Source: Tetrahymena elliotti 4EA (taxonomy: Eukaryota; Ciliophora; Oligohymenophorea; Hymenostomatida; Tetrahymenidae). From it: a stretch of DNA of 64,000 nt. This document shows, piece by piece, positions 48,734 to 59,119 of this stretch (the stretch's first letter is position 1; each line of letters begins with the position of its first letter). Below the pieces are notes generated by a model, which saw only the letters and a list, made by a program, of their open reading frames with translations, was not told where the DNA came from and did not search any database. The translations under genes were made by a program, and so were the position numbers. The stretch covers positions 1,503,617 through 1,567,616 of the forward strand of contig JH720297.1 of NCBI GenBank assembly GCA_000231825.2, in the 5' to 3' direction.

Positions 48734-48805
48734 ACCTACAGTGTAGCTCTTACCCACCACCACAAGATTAAGGGTCTTACACTCTACAGAATGAGCTAGG
48801 AGGGT
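48734..48805 (-). pseudogene. tRNA-Lys pseudogene
   Basis: Aligns base for base, without gaps, over 72 nt to tRNA-Lys(CTT). The acceptor stem is broken (ACCCTCC opposite TGTAGGT), the D and T arms are damaged, and the conserved T33 of the anticodon loop is C (loop CCCTTAA). It is followed by the same AGCTCATG flank found beside both intact copies. A dead tandem duplicate. Confidence 0.85.
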
Positions 48806-49033
48806 AGCTCATGTAATTATATAACAAAAAAGTATTTTAGTGTTTTTTAATTTATTTATAAGATAATTATGATATCTTTTTTCTTTGGTGCTTGCTAGAA
48901 TCTTTTAAATATTTTGAAAATTAAATTAATTAATTGGGCAATATTTTAAATTAGAACATAAATGGAATTAGAAGTTTTTATTTAGCTTAAATAAATCATA
49001 TTGCAAAAAATGATAAAAACTAGCAAGTAAAGA

Positions 49034-49511
49034 ATGTTCAAGCTTAAAAATAAATTCTTCAATAGTTTTCCAAATGTTTTCAAGGCTAAAAATCCCTATT
49101 GATAGTATATTTCTAAGCAATTTAACTCAAAGAATGAAACCTTAGTTTCATTTTAGTAGAATTAGTTAATATTTCTAGAGAATGAACAATCCTTGAAAAG
49201 ACCAAGTACTTTTATTGATTATTTTACTTTGGGTTAAAAGTAAAAAAACTAGTATCGATACCAAGCCTTAGCGATCGATATATTCCTTCTCTCATACCAA
49301 TTTAATTCATTTAGGAGCTAATATGCTTGGTTTATTCTTTTTTGGTAAATTTATTGAATTAATTTGGATCAAGTACTCTAGCTATACTATACTTTGCAGG
49401 TGTTAGTCATATTCATTTTATTAGATTTAAAAAAAGAAGAAGCTATTAAATACATATAGGGGCTAGTGCTATTGTTAATGCAATAGTAACTAACTTTGCT
49501 TTGAATTTTCA
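49034..49511 (+). pseudogene. Rhomboid protease pseudogene, copy A
   Basis: Closely matches the intact rhomboid gene at 54209. An extra base after AAAAATCC creates a TGA about 22 codons in. A block of about 66 bases that encodes the first membrane segment is missing (join near 49195). Further single-base changes shift the frame near 49365, and homology stops at about 49511, before the catalytic His region. Most of the conserved helix 2 text (SHTNLIHLGANMLGLFFFG) and the GAS catalytic motif survive. Not functional. Confidence 0.85.
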
Positions 49512-49523
49512 ATGTAAATGATC

Positions 49524-50446
49524 TTCTAATTTATTTTATTCAAGCTATTATATTGTAAAAGAAAATTTAGCAATCTTAAAATTCGAAAGCTTGAAAACTC
49601 TATTAAAATAGATGGATGTAGAGTAAAGCGAATAATATAACTCTAGAAAATTCTGTAATTAGTTTTTAGATAGTATTTATAATGTCATAACAGAAGAATT
49701 CATAAAAAATGAAAAAATAGTAAATTCATAACTTTATCTGATTCCTATAAACTTAGAATAAAAAAAAGAAATTTTTACAGTTGCATAAAGATACATAGAT
49801 TCTGATAAAAAAGTAAAAGAAGATTATTTAATTTAAAGAGAATTAGAAGAAATAGACTAAAATTCCTCTTATCTTTATTTTGAAAGATTTTAATTTAATG
49901 GCCTGGTGGGTAAATTAGTAAAAGAAATACCTTAGGTTATTTGCTCACAGTGTATTTTCCATAAAGTAAGTATTGATTGTAATGACTTACCAAAAAATTT
50001 CTATGAGATAAATTATTAAAATTATTAAATTTAAACACTTGCTAGGTATTTAAATACAATCAAAAATACTAAACTACTTATCTAGGAATTAAATGAACTT
50101 ACTCTATGGAGAATATCATTAGAAACTGAATTTAATAACAATAGATGTAAGATGGATATCTTATTATCTATCTAAAGATTACTATAATTAACCTGTTATA
50201 GAAACACTTTATTAAATAAAAGAATACCAATGTTCATCAAATTTAACTTAACTAATAGACACTTTTGAATAATTTGAAAATTTAATGCTAATTGCTACTT
50301 ATGGTGATACACTTTCCCCACTTGTTCACATTATAAATTAACTATAATCATTGAGTTTGATATTTAAATATGTTTAGAAAAAATTCAATAATCTCAGAAA
50401 AAGAACAAGTTTAATAAAAAATTTGAATTTAATCAATAAAAGTAAA
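49524..50446 (+). pseudogene. Unrecognised coding fragment, probably broken
   Basis: A 245-codon TGA-free frame (49524-50268) with protein-like composition: FCNQFLDSIYNVITEEFI, then ELEEIDQNSSYLYFERFQF and ELNELTLWRISLETEFN. It ends in TGA at 50266. A shift of frame there gives a continuation, FEQFENLMLIATYGDTL then SPLVHIINQLQSLSLIF, so a single-base frameshift near 50258 is likely. The only ATG near the start is 49612, inside the frame, so the true 5' end is missing: the fragment abuts the truncated rhomboid pseudogene on its left and a transposase relic on its right. The family was not recognised. Confidence 0.4.
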
Positions 50447-50995
50447 TCATAGATGATTTTACTATTTGAAAAGAAAATTAAGATTTATTTGCAATTTCCA
50501 ATGTTTTTTAAAAGATTTTTTTAGTTATTATAGATTGAGAAGATTATCTTTAGATACATTTAATTTGATCCATGCCCAAATATTCACCATTGGATTAAGA
50601 TCTGGAGAATATGATGGCCAATCTTCTATCCAATTTTTTAATTGTTTTTATAAATTGGAACAGTGCTTTGGGTCTCTATCTTAATAAATAGATAACTTTT
50701 GCCACTTTCTTTTTTAATGGATAAATGTTTCGATAGTGTATTCATCAGCGAAAAATGCATTCACTAGATCATCGCTTTTGTGGTTCTTACAAAATCGTAT
50801 CCATTATAATTTCTAAAATGCTGAAAGAGGAGGCCTTGAAAATTTTCAAACAGTTGATCTAGAAGCATCAAGTTTCAGATTACTTTTAACAAAACTCACA
50901 CTAGCATTGTGATTCTTACTAAGAATTCCTCTTATTCTTTTTTTATCTGCATTTGTTAGTGCTCTTGAGGATTAAAAGTCAGATCTCTTTAGTTT
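50447..50995 (-). pseudogene. Tc1-type transposase relic with internal deletion
   Basis: One minus-strand frame reads from an N-terminal helix-turn-helix region (ALTNADKKRIRGILSKNH, then SNLKLDASRSTV) through FFADEYTIETFIH (first Asp). It continues with YQDRDPKHCSNLQKQL (second Asp in a D-x-D-P-K-H context) and IEDWPSYSPDLNPMVNIW, ending in TGA at 50447. An in-frame TGA sits at 50846-50848. The two catalytic-region blocks lie only ~25 residues apart instead of ~90, so about 200 bases were deleted. The final catalytic Glu (I-E-N) is replaced (M-V-N). It is a different subfamily from the relic at 19051. Inactive. Confidence 0.8.
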
Positions 50996-51763
50996 TGAGA
51001 TTGATTATTCATTATTAATCTTATTAATTATTTTATATATAAAACATAGAGATATTTCAATTTTTCTTTTTAATTAATCGAAAAAGGATTTAGTCTAGTA
51101 TTTTCCTGTCTCAAATAGTACTTATTCTTGTTATCCTTTTGTTAATTTGTTTTGAGTTGTGAACATTTATATGCCTCATTTTTGTTATTGTACTTTCTAA
51201 CCCTTTGTTTTTGATTAAATTTTATAAAAACAGATTTTAAAGAGAGAGATTTTTTAATAATTCAAGAAGAGTTATTTATTTCAGATATATAACATATAAA
51301 GGATAGAACCTTCATTAAAAAAAAAATTTTGGTTAGAAACTGTTGTAATTCAAGATTATCAATAAATACTAATTTCTACTTTATTTTGAAAACACTGTAT
51401 TATTGTTTAAAATCTTGAGATGTTAATATTATTATTGCTAAATTAGATCTTATCAATTAGTTCTGTAAAAATTGAAAAATTCAGTCAATTTTTAAAAAAC
51501 CAGGAATTATTATATTCTTTATGATAGATTCACATAAAAAAAAATTATAAAAATAAACTAATCTATCTATCAACTATCAACGAATATTATTTGGATTTTT
51601 AATCCAAAGTAAAATAAACTTAAAAGTTATAAATAAAATGACTTGAACATTATAATTGGATCATGTTTACATACTCTTGTAAAAAGACCTTTTTTGGAAG
51701 GATGGTCCATATATAAAAGAATAACATATAAAAATTCTTAATCTGAAGAAATAAATTTATTAA
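50996..51763. other. Spacer, right part is antigen-linked flank
   Basis: No gene. The left part may include eroded 5' sequence of the transposase. From about 51480 the sequence matches the flank downstream of the other antigen copies. Confidence 0.5.
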
Positions 51764-52575
51764 TCAAATAAAGGCTATAATATAAACCAAACCAACAGCA
51801 AGGATAGAACTAAAAGTTTCTGAAATGCCACAAGTACCTTTATCAGAATAAGCACAGAACTTTCGACTACCGTGCAAACAGTTTAGCTATCACTGGAAGA
51901 GCATGAGGTAGCTTATTTATTTGCACAACTAGTAGCTTACCAGGTACAACCTGCATTTCCAGTACAAATCACTTTAAACTTTAAGAGCTGAACATTAGGT
52001 AGCAGTAGCTTTTTTGGAGCATGAAGCATCTACAGCTGCAGTATAATCACAGTTAGTATCAGTAGCACAAGTACCTGGTTGCTAAGATGAACAGTAGGTA
52101 GATTTTGCATCACAAATTCCTTGGGTGGTGGTTCCAGTACAGAAGCTCGATACAGCTGAGCATTTATCTGAAGTATTTTGAGCATTACACGAATCACCAC
52201 CTTATTTATTAGCACATAAATATTAGGTTTAAGTTTCACAAGTTGAATCAGATTCACAATCTGAAGAATTTTTTCCAGCACAACTATCAGAGCAAGTACC
52301 ATTCCAAGTACATCCTAAAGTAGAAGCCCCGCTAAGGCATGTTTGTAAAGAGGTGAAAGAGCTGCAAGATTAACTTGACTTTGCTTTACATACAAAAACA
52401 GTTTTAGTGCAATAGTTAGAATCACAATTTGCTTCTGTTTGACTTGAGCATCCACTAACTTTGTAACTACAAGTGAAGGCACCAGGAGTAGAAGTACACT
52501 TGGTATCACTAGTACATTAAGATTAATTCTTTGCAGCACAAGCTGTTTGAAGAGATACCTTGTTGATACAAGTAT
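51764..52575 (-). pseudogene. Surface-antigen pseudogene B (5'-truncated)
   Basis: Homologous to the C-terminal two thirds of the intact antigen at 40429, down to the same hydrophobic end (FSSILAVGLVYIIAFI). The N-terminal ~100 residues, signal peptide and promoter are missing; homology stops abruptly near 52575, where decayed gene X sequence begins. Frameshifts are seen near 51975 and near 51871 (one base lost in the CCGGTAC region). Cannot be expressed as a surface protein, but could serve as a sequence donor for gene conversion (inference). Confidence 0.85.
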
Positions 52576-52584
52576 TAGTATTAC

Positions 52585-53110
52585 AAAATTTTCTAAAATT
52601 TTTGAGTATTATCTATTTTATTAATTAAAATTAGTTGATTTTCTGTGAGAACTCTGTTTATGCATTTTGTATTTAATCTATTTAATTTAATAGATTTACC
52701 AACATTATTATTTACTTACAACCTAAAACATCTTATTTAATTACATAATCAGTTACTTAATTTCTTTAATCTCTTTTTTTGTTATCATATAAAGCTTCTG
52801 TGACCATTTTTTTTGGAATTTAGATGATTTTTAATCAATTCTCTATTTCTGCTATTCTCATTGAGGAATCAAAAGAGGCCTTTAGGTCTTTCTTTTATTA
52901 GTATTTTAAAGACTAGACAATTATTTAATTTAGCTTCAAGTATTAAATTTTGCAGCAAAAAAATTATGAATTGCCAAGATTCTATCTTTTGAAAAAGAGT
53001 AATACGTCTGAAAGGATAGATTCCTTTAATATATTTTAAAGGATTTTCTACCATTTCTTTTTGAAAACAAAATCGGCGTTAGATCAGAATGAAGAATAGA
53101 TTCTCTGCCC
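52585..53110 (-). pseudogene. Decayed gene X, copy B
   Basis: Same sequence family and same position as 45520-46090. The best remaining frame includes NPLKYIKGIYPFRRITLF. Many stops and shifts. Its left end is fused to the truncated antigen pseudogene, marking the duplication breakpoint. Confidence 0.4.
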
Positions 53111-53906
53111 ATTATTTTTCATAGACATTTTTTTTTAGGTATGTTTCAAGTAAGGAATAAAGTAATATTGATTTTCTGTTTTGTCAAAAAGAGTGTTGGG
53201 TAGAAAGAATAGATAGACTGCTTTCTCTTTTAGGAAACTCTACTGATTATTTTTTAATGTAAGAAACTTAAACAAAAAATTAAGAAAGACAATTAAGTAA
53301 TAATTTGTTTAAAGCACAAATCTCTTCATTGATGATTTTTTTCATATTTTTTTAAATTGTTTATTACTCATATTTGATCTCTTAAAATTAATCTTAAATT
53401 TTTTAATATTATTTGATTTTTTTTTTTATGTTTGATTATTTATCTGTGGATCTTAAAAACATTTTAAAAATTATTTAAAAAAAATAAAGATTTAAATTTT
53501 ATATTTTATTCATGATATTTATGAAATAACATAAATATTTTATGAATTTCAGGTAACAACAAAGAAATTTATAAATGAAATATTATTTTTACTTGCAACT
53601 AAATGCGCTAAATCTCAAGTAATTCAATAATTAAAATTCACACCTCTCTTTATCCTTTTAACATTAATTGCATGCCTGTTCTTTAAAAATAGTATTTTTA
53701 TTGATTGTTTTAATTTTTATTTCTGGAAGGAATTTTCAGATTTGATTATTGATTATTTAGTGATTAATTCTTTGTATTTTTTAGATGTTTTTATTTACAC
53801 CCATGATAGAACATCAATAAAATAATTTTTTTTTTATTGTAAAAAAATAAATAATTTCCTTTTAATTTAAATTTTATCTTATTTTTATTTTTTATCTTAG
53901 ATAAAT
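53111..53906. other. Spacer left of tRNA-Lys copy 2
   Basis: AT-rich, colinear with parts of 46090-46440 and 47880-48250 of the other unit. No gene seen. Confidence 0.5.
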
Positions 53907-53914
53907 AAAAAAAA
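53907..53914 (-). terminator. Pol III T-run terminator of tRNA-Lys copy 2
   Basis: Eight consecutive T on the transcribed (minus) sense, four bases after the tRNA 3' end. Confidence 0.8.
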
Positions 53915-53918
53915 GATA

Positions 53919-53990
53919 GCCCGCCGTGGGGCTCGAACCCACGACCACAAGATTAAGAGTCTTGCGCTCTACCGACTGAGCTAGGCGGGC
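53919..53990 (-). tRNA. tRNA-Lys(CTT), copy 2
   Basis: Identical over all 72 nt to 48259-48330, with the same CTT anticodon in a CTCTTAA loop. It is followed on its 5' side by the AGCTCATG flank shared with the other copies. The left flank resembles that of copy 1 and the right flank that of the tRNA pseudogene. Confidence 0.95.
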
Positions 53991-54208
53991 AGCTCATGTA
54001 ATAATATGACAAAAAAGCTATTTTTGTTCTTTTTAATTATTTATCAGATAAATATGAGTTTATTAGAATCTTTTAAATATTTTGAAAATTAAATTATTTA
54101 ATTGTACTATACAATTTTTGATAAGAAAACTAATTATCATTATAAGCAATTGCATTGTAAAAAACGATAGAAACTTTTAGAATTAAAAATTAAGTAAGCA
54201 AGCAAAGA

Positions 54209-54928
54209 ATGTTCCAGTTTAAAAATAAATTTTTCAATAGTTTTCCAAATGTTTTCAAAGCTAAAAATCCTATTTAGAGTAAATTTTCAAGCAATTTAAC
54301 TCAAGGAATGAAGCCTTAGTTTAATTTTAGTAGAATTAGCTAATATTTCTATAGAATGAATAATCCAATGACATATTATCTAGTAGGAGCAAATTTACTA
54401 GTTTATGGTCTTTATTAGTTTAAAATTGTAAGACCAAGTACTTTTATAGATAATTTTACTTTGGGTTAAAAGCAAATAAACTAGCACAGATACCACACCT
54501 TAGCAACATATGCCTTCTCTCATACTAATTTAATTCATTTAGGAGCTAATATGCTTGGTTTATTCTTTTTTGGTAAATTTATTGAAAATTAATTTGGATC
54601 AAGAGCTCTGGCTAAACTATACTTTGGAGGTGCACTACTAGGAGGCATATTTATTTTATTAGATTTATATAAAAAAAGAAGCTATTAAATACATATAGGG
54701 GCTAGTGCTAGCGTTAGTGCAATAGTAACTAATTTTGCTTTGAATTTTCCGCGTTTGACTGTATTCTTTTATTTCATTCCTATGCCAGCTTGGGTTTTAG
54801 GTGCTTTATTACTCCTACAAAGTGTAATTTTTTATGGCGATAATGGAAGCGTTAGTCACTAAGGACACTTAGGGGGTATAGTATTTGGTGGCTTATCTTA
54901 CTATTTGATGAGAAAAGGAAGATTCTGA
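54209..54928 (+). CDS. Rhomboid-family intramembrane serine protease, mitochondrial-type
   Basis: Single exon, 239 residues. The N-terminal ~50 residues are basic, Ser/Asn/Phe-rich and free of acidic residues, as expected for a mitochondrial targeting sequence. Six hydrophobic segments follow. Rhomboid landmarks are SHTNLIHLGANM (helix 2 H...N region), HIGASASVSAI with the catalytic Ser at about residue 166, and SHQGHLGGIVFGG with the catalytic His at about 220. The family cleaves membrane proteins within their transmembrane helices; mitochondrial members (PARL/Rbd1) process inner-membrane substrates. The PARL-like role is inferred from the presequence and compact form. An eroded duplicate lies at 49034. 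The start is the ATG at 54209; the dead copy shares the same start. Confidence 0.88.
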
Positions 54929-56354
54929 ATATGAACTAATATCAAAATGAAAAGATGAATCAGAAATATATTTATAATTTATAAAATAGAAGTAAAATAT
55001 TCTTTTCACTACCTACTATCAACATAATAAATAAAAAACAAGTAAGATAGGAAATGTAAAAGACTTGAGAATTTAAAACTCAAATATTTTTAAAAATTAA
55101 TTAAATATCTGAAATATTTTTGAATTTACAAATACTAATAATTTTATGTTTTATTTTTTGCAGATCTATTAATTAGTTTATGATGCTATAAAATATATTT
55201 TCAATATAAATATAATTTACTTAATATTTGAAAATAATGATTATTTACAAAAACTAGATTTAAAACAGTAGTTAAATATTTATTAAAATTTTTATTAAAA
55301 GAGTATGATATTCTAGAATATTATTATCAATTTTTAATTTTAAAGTAAACTTTTATACCTAACCTTTACTTCCTTAAACTTGCTTGTGCTTTGTTTGCTC
55401 TCAATTATGAATTTTAATAAATCAAAACTTTTCCAAATTATTTCTTTTCAGAATTCTACTAATTATGATAACTTTATTAATTATATGAATAGATGGATCA
55501 GTGATCATTATTTATTGTTATCTATTTATCTTTTTTCTAGGCAATATTTATCAAAGAGTTATTAGTTATTTTAATTGGAATTTATTGAAATAGTTTTTAT
55601 TACTATTGTACATTTTTTAGGGTTGGAAACTCAAGTTATTCCATTATTTTAATACAATATGGATATGTCTTGTGGATTTTTTAATATTAGTTAGTTATTC
55701 TTTCCTTCCTTTTTTAATAGGAATTGGATGTGTCTTGTGGATTTTTTAATATAGGGAATGTAAACTTGAAAAATGAAGAATTAAAAATAATATGTCTAAA
55801 GTCGAAGCCAAGGAAAAGTTATTCTATTAATAAATTAAATAAATATAGAATTAAAAATAATAAAAAAACCCCTTCAAGAATTAAAAAAGCTGATTCAAAG
55901 TAAAATTTTTGTGTTCTTAATCCCTTTGATTTTTAATTTATTTTTTTATTAAAAATTGGAATATCTTTGTGAATAAAAATTTTTTATTTTTGAAAATTAC
56001 TTTAAATTTCTGAAATCATAAACACCAACCATCAATTTTTATTAAAAAATTTTGAATAATTTTTTTTAAGATTATTGCTAAAAAATATCTAACCAATTTA
56101 GTTAAAAATGAAAGATAAAAAATCTTCTGTCAGTCCATTTTTTAAAATTAAGAATTATTATATTAATAATTTTACTAAAGAAATCAAATTCCCTGTAATT
56201 GATGATAGATTCACATAAAAAATTAAAATGATTTTACCACTTTAATTTGTTCATGTTTACATACTCTTGTAAAAAGACCTCTTTTAAGGAATCCTTCTGG
56301 TTCATATATCAAAACAACATATAAAAATTCTTTATCTGAAGAGAAATTGATGAA
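54929..56354. other. Intergenic; contains a small direct repeat and antigen-linked flank
   Basis: No supported gene. A ~65-bp direct repeat has its shared part TCTTGTGGATTTTTTAATAT at about 55668 and 55733. From about 56010 the sequence matches the downstream flanks of the other antigen copies. Confidence 0.5.
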
Positions 56355-57458
56355 TCAAATTAGGGCTATAATAGAAACCTAACTCACTACGAGGATAGTA
56401 TTAAGAGTGTCTGAAATGCTGCAAGTACCTTCCTCAGAATAAGCTCAGAACTTTCCACTACCAGTACAAACAGTTTAGGTATCAATAGGAGAGCAGGAGG
56501 TAGCTTATTTATTTGTACAACTAGTAGCTTTCCAGGTACAACCAGCATTTCCTGTACAAATCACCTTAAGCTGTGAGGGCTGAACATTATTCAGCAGTGG
56601 CTTTGTTGGAGCCTGAAGAGCTAACAGCTGCAGGATAATCACAGTTAGTATCAGTAGCATAAGTACCTGGTTGCTAGGATGAACAGTAGGTAGATTTTGC
56701 AGCACAAGTAACCTTGGGCAGTGGTTCCTGAGCAGAAACTGGAGACAGATGTGCATTTATCTGAAATATCTTGAGCACTACATGAATCACAACCTTATTT
56801 ATCAGCACATGAAAATTAGGTTTAAGTTTTACAATTTGTTGCATCTGCTGCATAGTTTGTAAGGTTTAGCCAGTACCATTCCAAGAACACCCATTAGAAA
56901 AATCATCATCACCAATACAATTTATTTAACCGAACATATTGCAAGGTGAAAATGCTTTTGCTATACATTAAAAAGCACTAACACAATATTTTGAATCACA
57001 ATCTGCTTCTGCTTTAGTTTTGCATCGACCAGTTTTGTAGCTGCAAGTGAAAGCACCAGGAGTATAAGTACACTTCCTCGTATCATTAGTGCAGTCAGAT
57101 TAATTTTTTCCAGTACAATCAGTTTCAATAGATGCCTTGTTGGCACAGGCATAAGCAACAGCATCAGTAAATGAGCAAGCAGTTTAACCTTAGCAGTCTG
57201 ATTTATTAGTAAGGGCGGAGATTGTAGAATATCCTTAAGCACATTATGAGATTATATCGTAATTTGGAGAGTTAGCAGTAAAGGCACAGTCAAGAGAGTA
57301 TTGCATTTGTTAGTGCATGTAGGAGTACTAACTGTTTATTTACAAGAAGTATTAGCAATACAATTGCCTTTAATTGTAAGGGCAGAGCAGTTAGAGGCAG
57401 TATCAGCAACAACTAAACTGCAAGCAACCAAGAGGGTAAATAAAACAAGTTTATTCAT
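56355..57458 (-). pseudogene. Surface-antigen pseudogene C (full length, frameshifted)
   Basis: Starts like the intact antigen (MNKLVLFTLLVACSLVVA) and retains its upstream flank, so the whole gene with promoter was copied. About 7 nt are missing near 57292, giving the first frameshift. More shifts occur near 56860, 56710 and 56575. A TGA replaces a conserved Cys codon near 56450. The last codons before TGA at 56355 still match (IIALI). Not functional. Confidence 0.85.
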
Positions 57459-57712
57459 TTTTCTTTAGATTGTTAAATTATTTGTGATTAATTTTTTTTT
57501 ATGTAAATAAATAATATTAAAAAATGAGGAATCTAATCAGGCATTTGATTAATTAATATATTTTGGTTTATAATGTATGATTTTGTTTGAATTTTTTTAC
57601 AATTACTTATATTCTCCACAAAGAAAATAGATTTTAAATTACTTCTTTCTATTAATTATTTTCTATTGAAATTGAGGTAATTCTCAATAGCTATTTGTAT
57701 TTTCATTTAAAG
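57459..57712. other. Upstream flank of antigen pseudogene C
   Basis: Matches 41566-41800 upstream of the intact antigen, including AATAATATTAAAAAAT and the ATCAGGC(A/T)TTTGAT phrase. Confidence 0.6.
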
Positions 57713-57763
57713 GACCCACCGCTTTTTTGCAAGGTCACTGGTTAGACAAAACAGCGGGATTCA
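57713..57763 (-). repeat. Short imperfect palindromic element, copy 2
   Basis: On the minus strand it begins TTGAATCCCGCTGTTTTG and ends CAAAAAAGCGGTGGGTCC, matching the element at 44381. The two ends are imperfect reverse complements. Confidence 0.45.
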
Positions 57764-58200
57764 ATTATATAATAATTATTGAACATAGATTCTATTTGTT
57801 TTAGAATTAATCTATTAATTAAAAAATAAAAGGAAATAGAAAAATATTAATTTAAAAGGGAGGTTTACCTATTCAAATTTTGCAAAAATTAAAATTCCTT
57901 CATTCTTTCTAGTCATAAACAAATTCAAGAAATTTAATAAAATTTATTTAATGAACACTCTCTCCTAAGGAATTTTATAGGTTTCTTTGTTGTTTAAATT
58001 TAAAATTTTTAATTTTTTTCAAGTTTAGACCACAAATGAGTTATCAGCAAAGCTCTTGAATATAAAAAAATAAAAAATTTATTATTTTTATTGAGATCAA
58101 CAAATTTTAAAATAATAGATTTAAAACTCAATAAAAATATTTTTGGGTAATGAATTTATATTAAATATCTATATTTTTATGTATGTTGCTTTCAGCTAAA
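57764..58200. other. 3' flank of the AlaRS-like gene
   Basis: AT-rich, nothing recognised. Confidence 0.5.
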
Positions 58201-59119
58201 TCAGAGATCAGCTTCAGTGATACCAAGAGAAATTAAATCTTTCTTAACCTTTTCATATCTAACTTTACAGTTGAAAGAGAATTACAAAACATTATCAAGC
58301 TTGAATAAATAATGAAAAGTAAAATTTTAAATCAACTTATTAGTAAAATTACTTTAACTTTATTAGCAGTAAGTTGAGTTTGGCATTTCTTATATTAGAC
58401 ACCAAGATTATCTTCTTGTAATAATTATAAGAATTTTTCATGATCAAAGTCAGCCTTGTTACCAAATTAACCAAAGACAAAACCTTTTCCTCCTTCTCCA
58501 ACGAATACAATACCTTTACCAGAATTCTAAATTATTTTGTGTCATAGGTTATTTAAATAAATTAAAACTGAAAGGTTAAATATACCTTTTGAGATTTAAT
58601 AAAATTAGCCATGAAAGAGAAATATAAAGTGGTTTCAGATTCAGTAGACTTAACAAAAACGTTTTTGTGTTTGTCCTTAGCAAGGAATAATTCCATTTGG
58701 AGAGTTAAAACCTTTTAAGAAGCAGACTTGTGACTTTCGATGAATTTGTTTCTTTCTTTAAAGAATTTGAAGGAAGTGCTGACAAGATCAGATTCTTTAA
58801 CCTTGAAAATATTTTGAAATTCAACAAGGACCTTAGTTTAAATTTAGAGTTTTTAGAGAGATTTTTCACCAGCAACAAAGTATAATCTGATAATACCATC
58901 GGAAACTCTGTTCGTCTTCAAAATTCTGATAATACCAACTTCAGATGTGTTATCACAGTGAGTACCGCTACAAGCTTCAACATCAATACCTTCAATGTTA
59001 ACAACTCTTAAAGTGTCACCTGGTACAACACCACCTTGGTAAAGACGGAAACTGTGTTCCTTTTCAGCTTCAGCCTTATTAACGAATTCTTTGAATAATT
59101 TCAAAAATAATTATGGCAT
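58201..59119 (-). CDS. Alanyl-tRNA synthetase C-terminal-half protein, archaeal type
   Basis: Exons 59119-58586, 58526-58353 and 58299-58201 (introns 59 and 53 nt, GT-AG, phase 0) give 268 residues. Residues ~20-90 match the second half of the AlaRS editing domain: HSFRLYQGGVVPGDTLRVV, then IDVEACSGTHCDNTSEVG (C-x-G-T-H metal/editing motif) and RVSDGIIRLYFVAGE. The FRLYQGGVVPG...VEAC-GTH wording is that of archaeal-type AlaRS rather than the bacterial-type enzyme usual in eukaryotes. A coiled stretch and a DHHA1-like end (KGIVFVGEGGKGFVFGQF) follow. Catalytic domain, tRNA-recognition domain and the H-x-x-x-H half of the editing site are absent, and no exons were found within 700 bp upstream. 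It could be a truncated gene, a standalone trans-editing or C-Ala-like factor, or a fragment whose 5' exons lie elsewhere. The frame is intact with clean introns. Confidence 0.75.

Larger units (their letters stand above)
45520..54930. repeat. Segmental duplication: copies 45520-49511 and 52590-54930
   Basis: The two copies share order and orientation: decayed gene X (-), tRNA-Lys (-), rhomboid (+). Copy 1 has an extra ~1.4 kb (46440-47880), an extra tRNA pseudogene with its spacer, and a dead rhomboid. Copy 2 has the intact rhomboid. With the antigen copies at 40429 and 51764 placed to the left of each, the ancestral unit was antigen, gene X, tRNA-Lys, rhomboid. Confidence 0.8.

Noticed and set aside
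55407..55769. 120-residue open frame (+)
   Set aside because: With only TGA as stop and ~80% A+T, frames of this length arise by chance. No family resemblance or domain pattern, and it overlaps a direct repeat.
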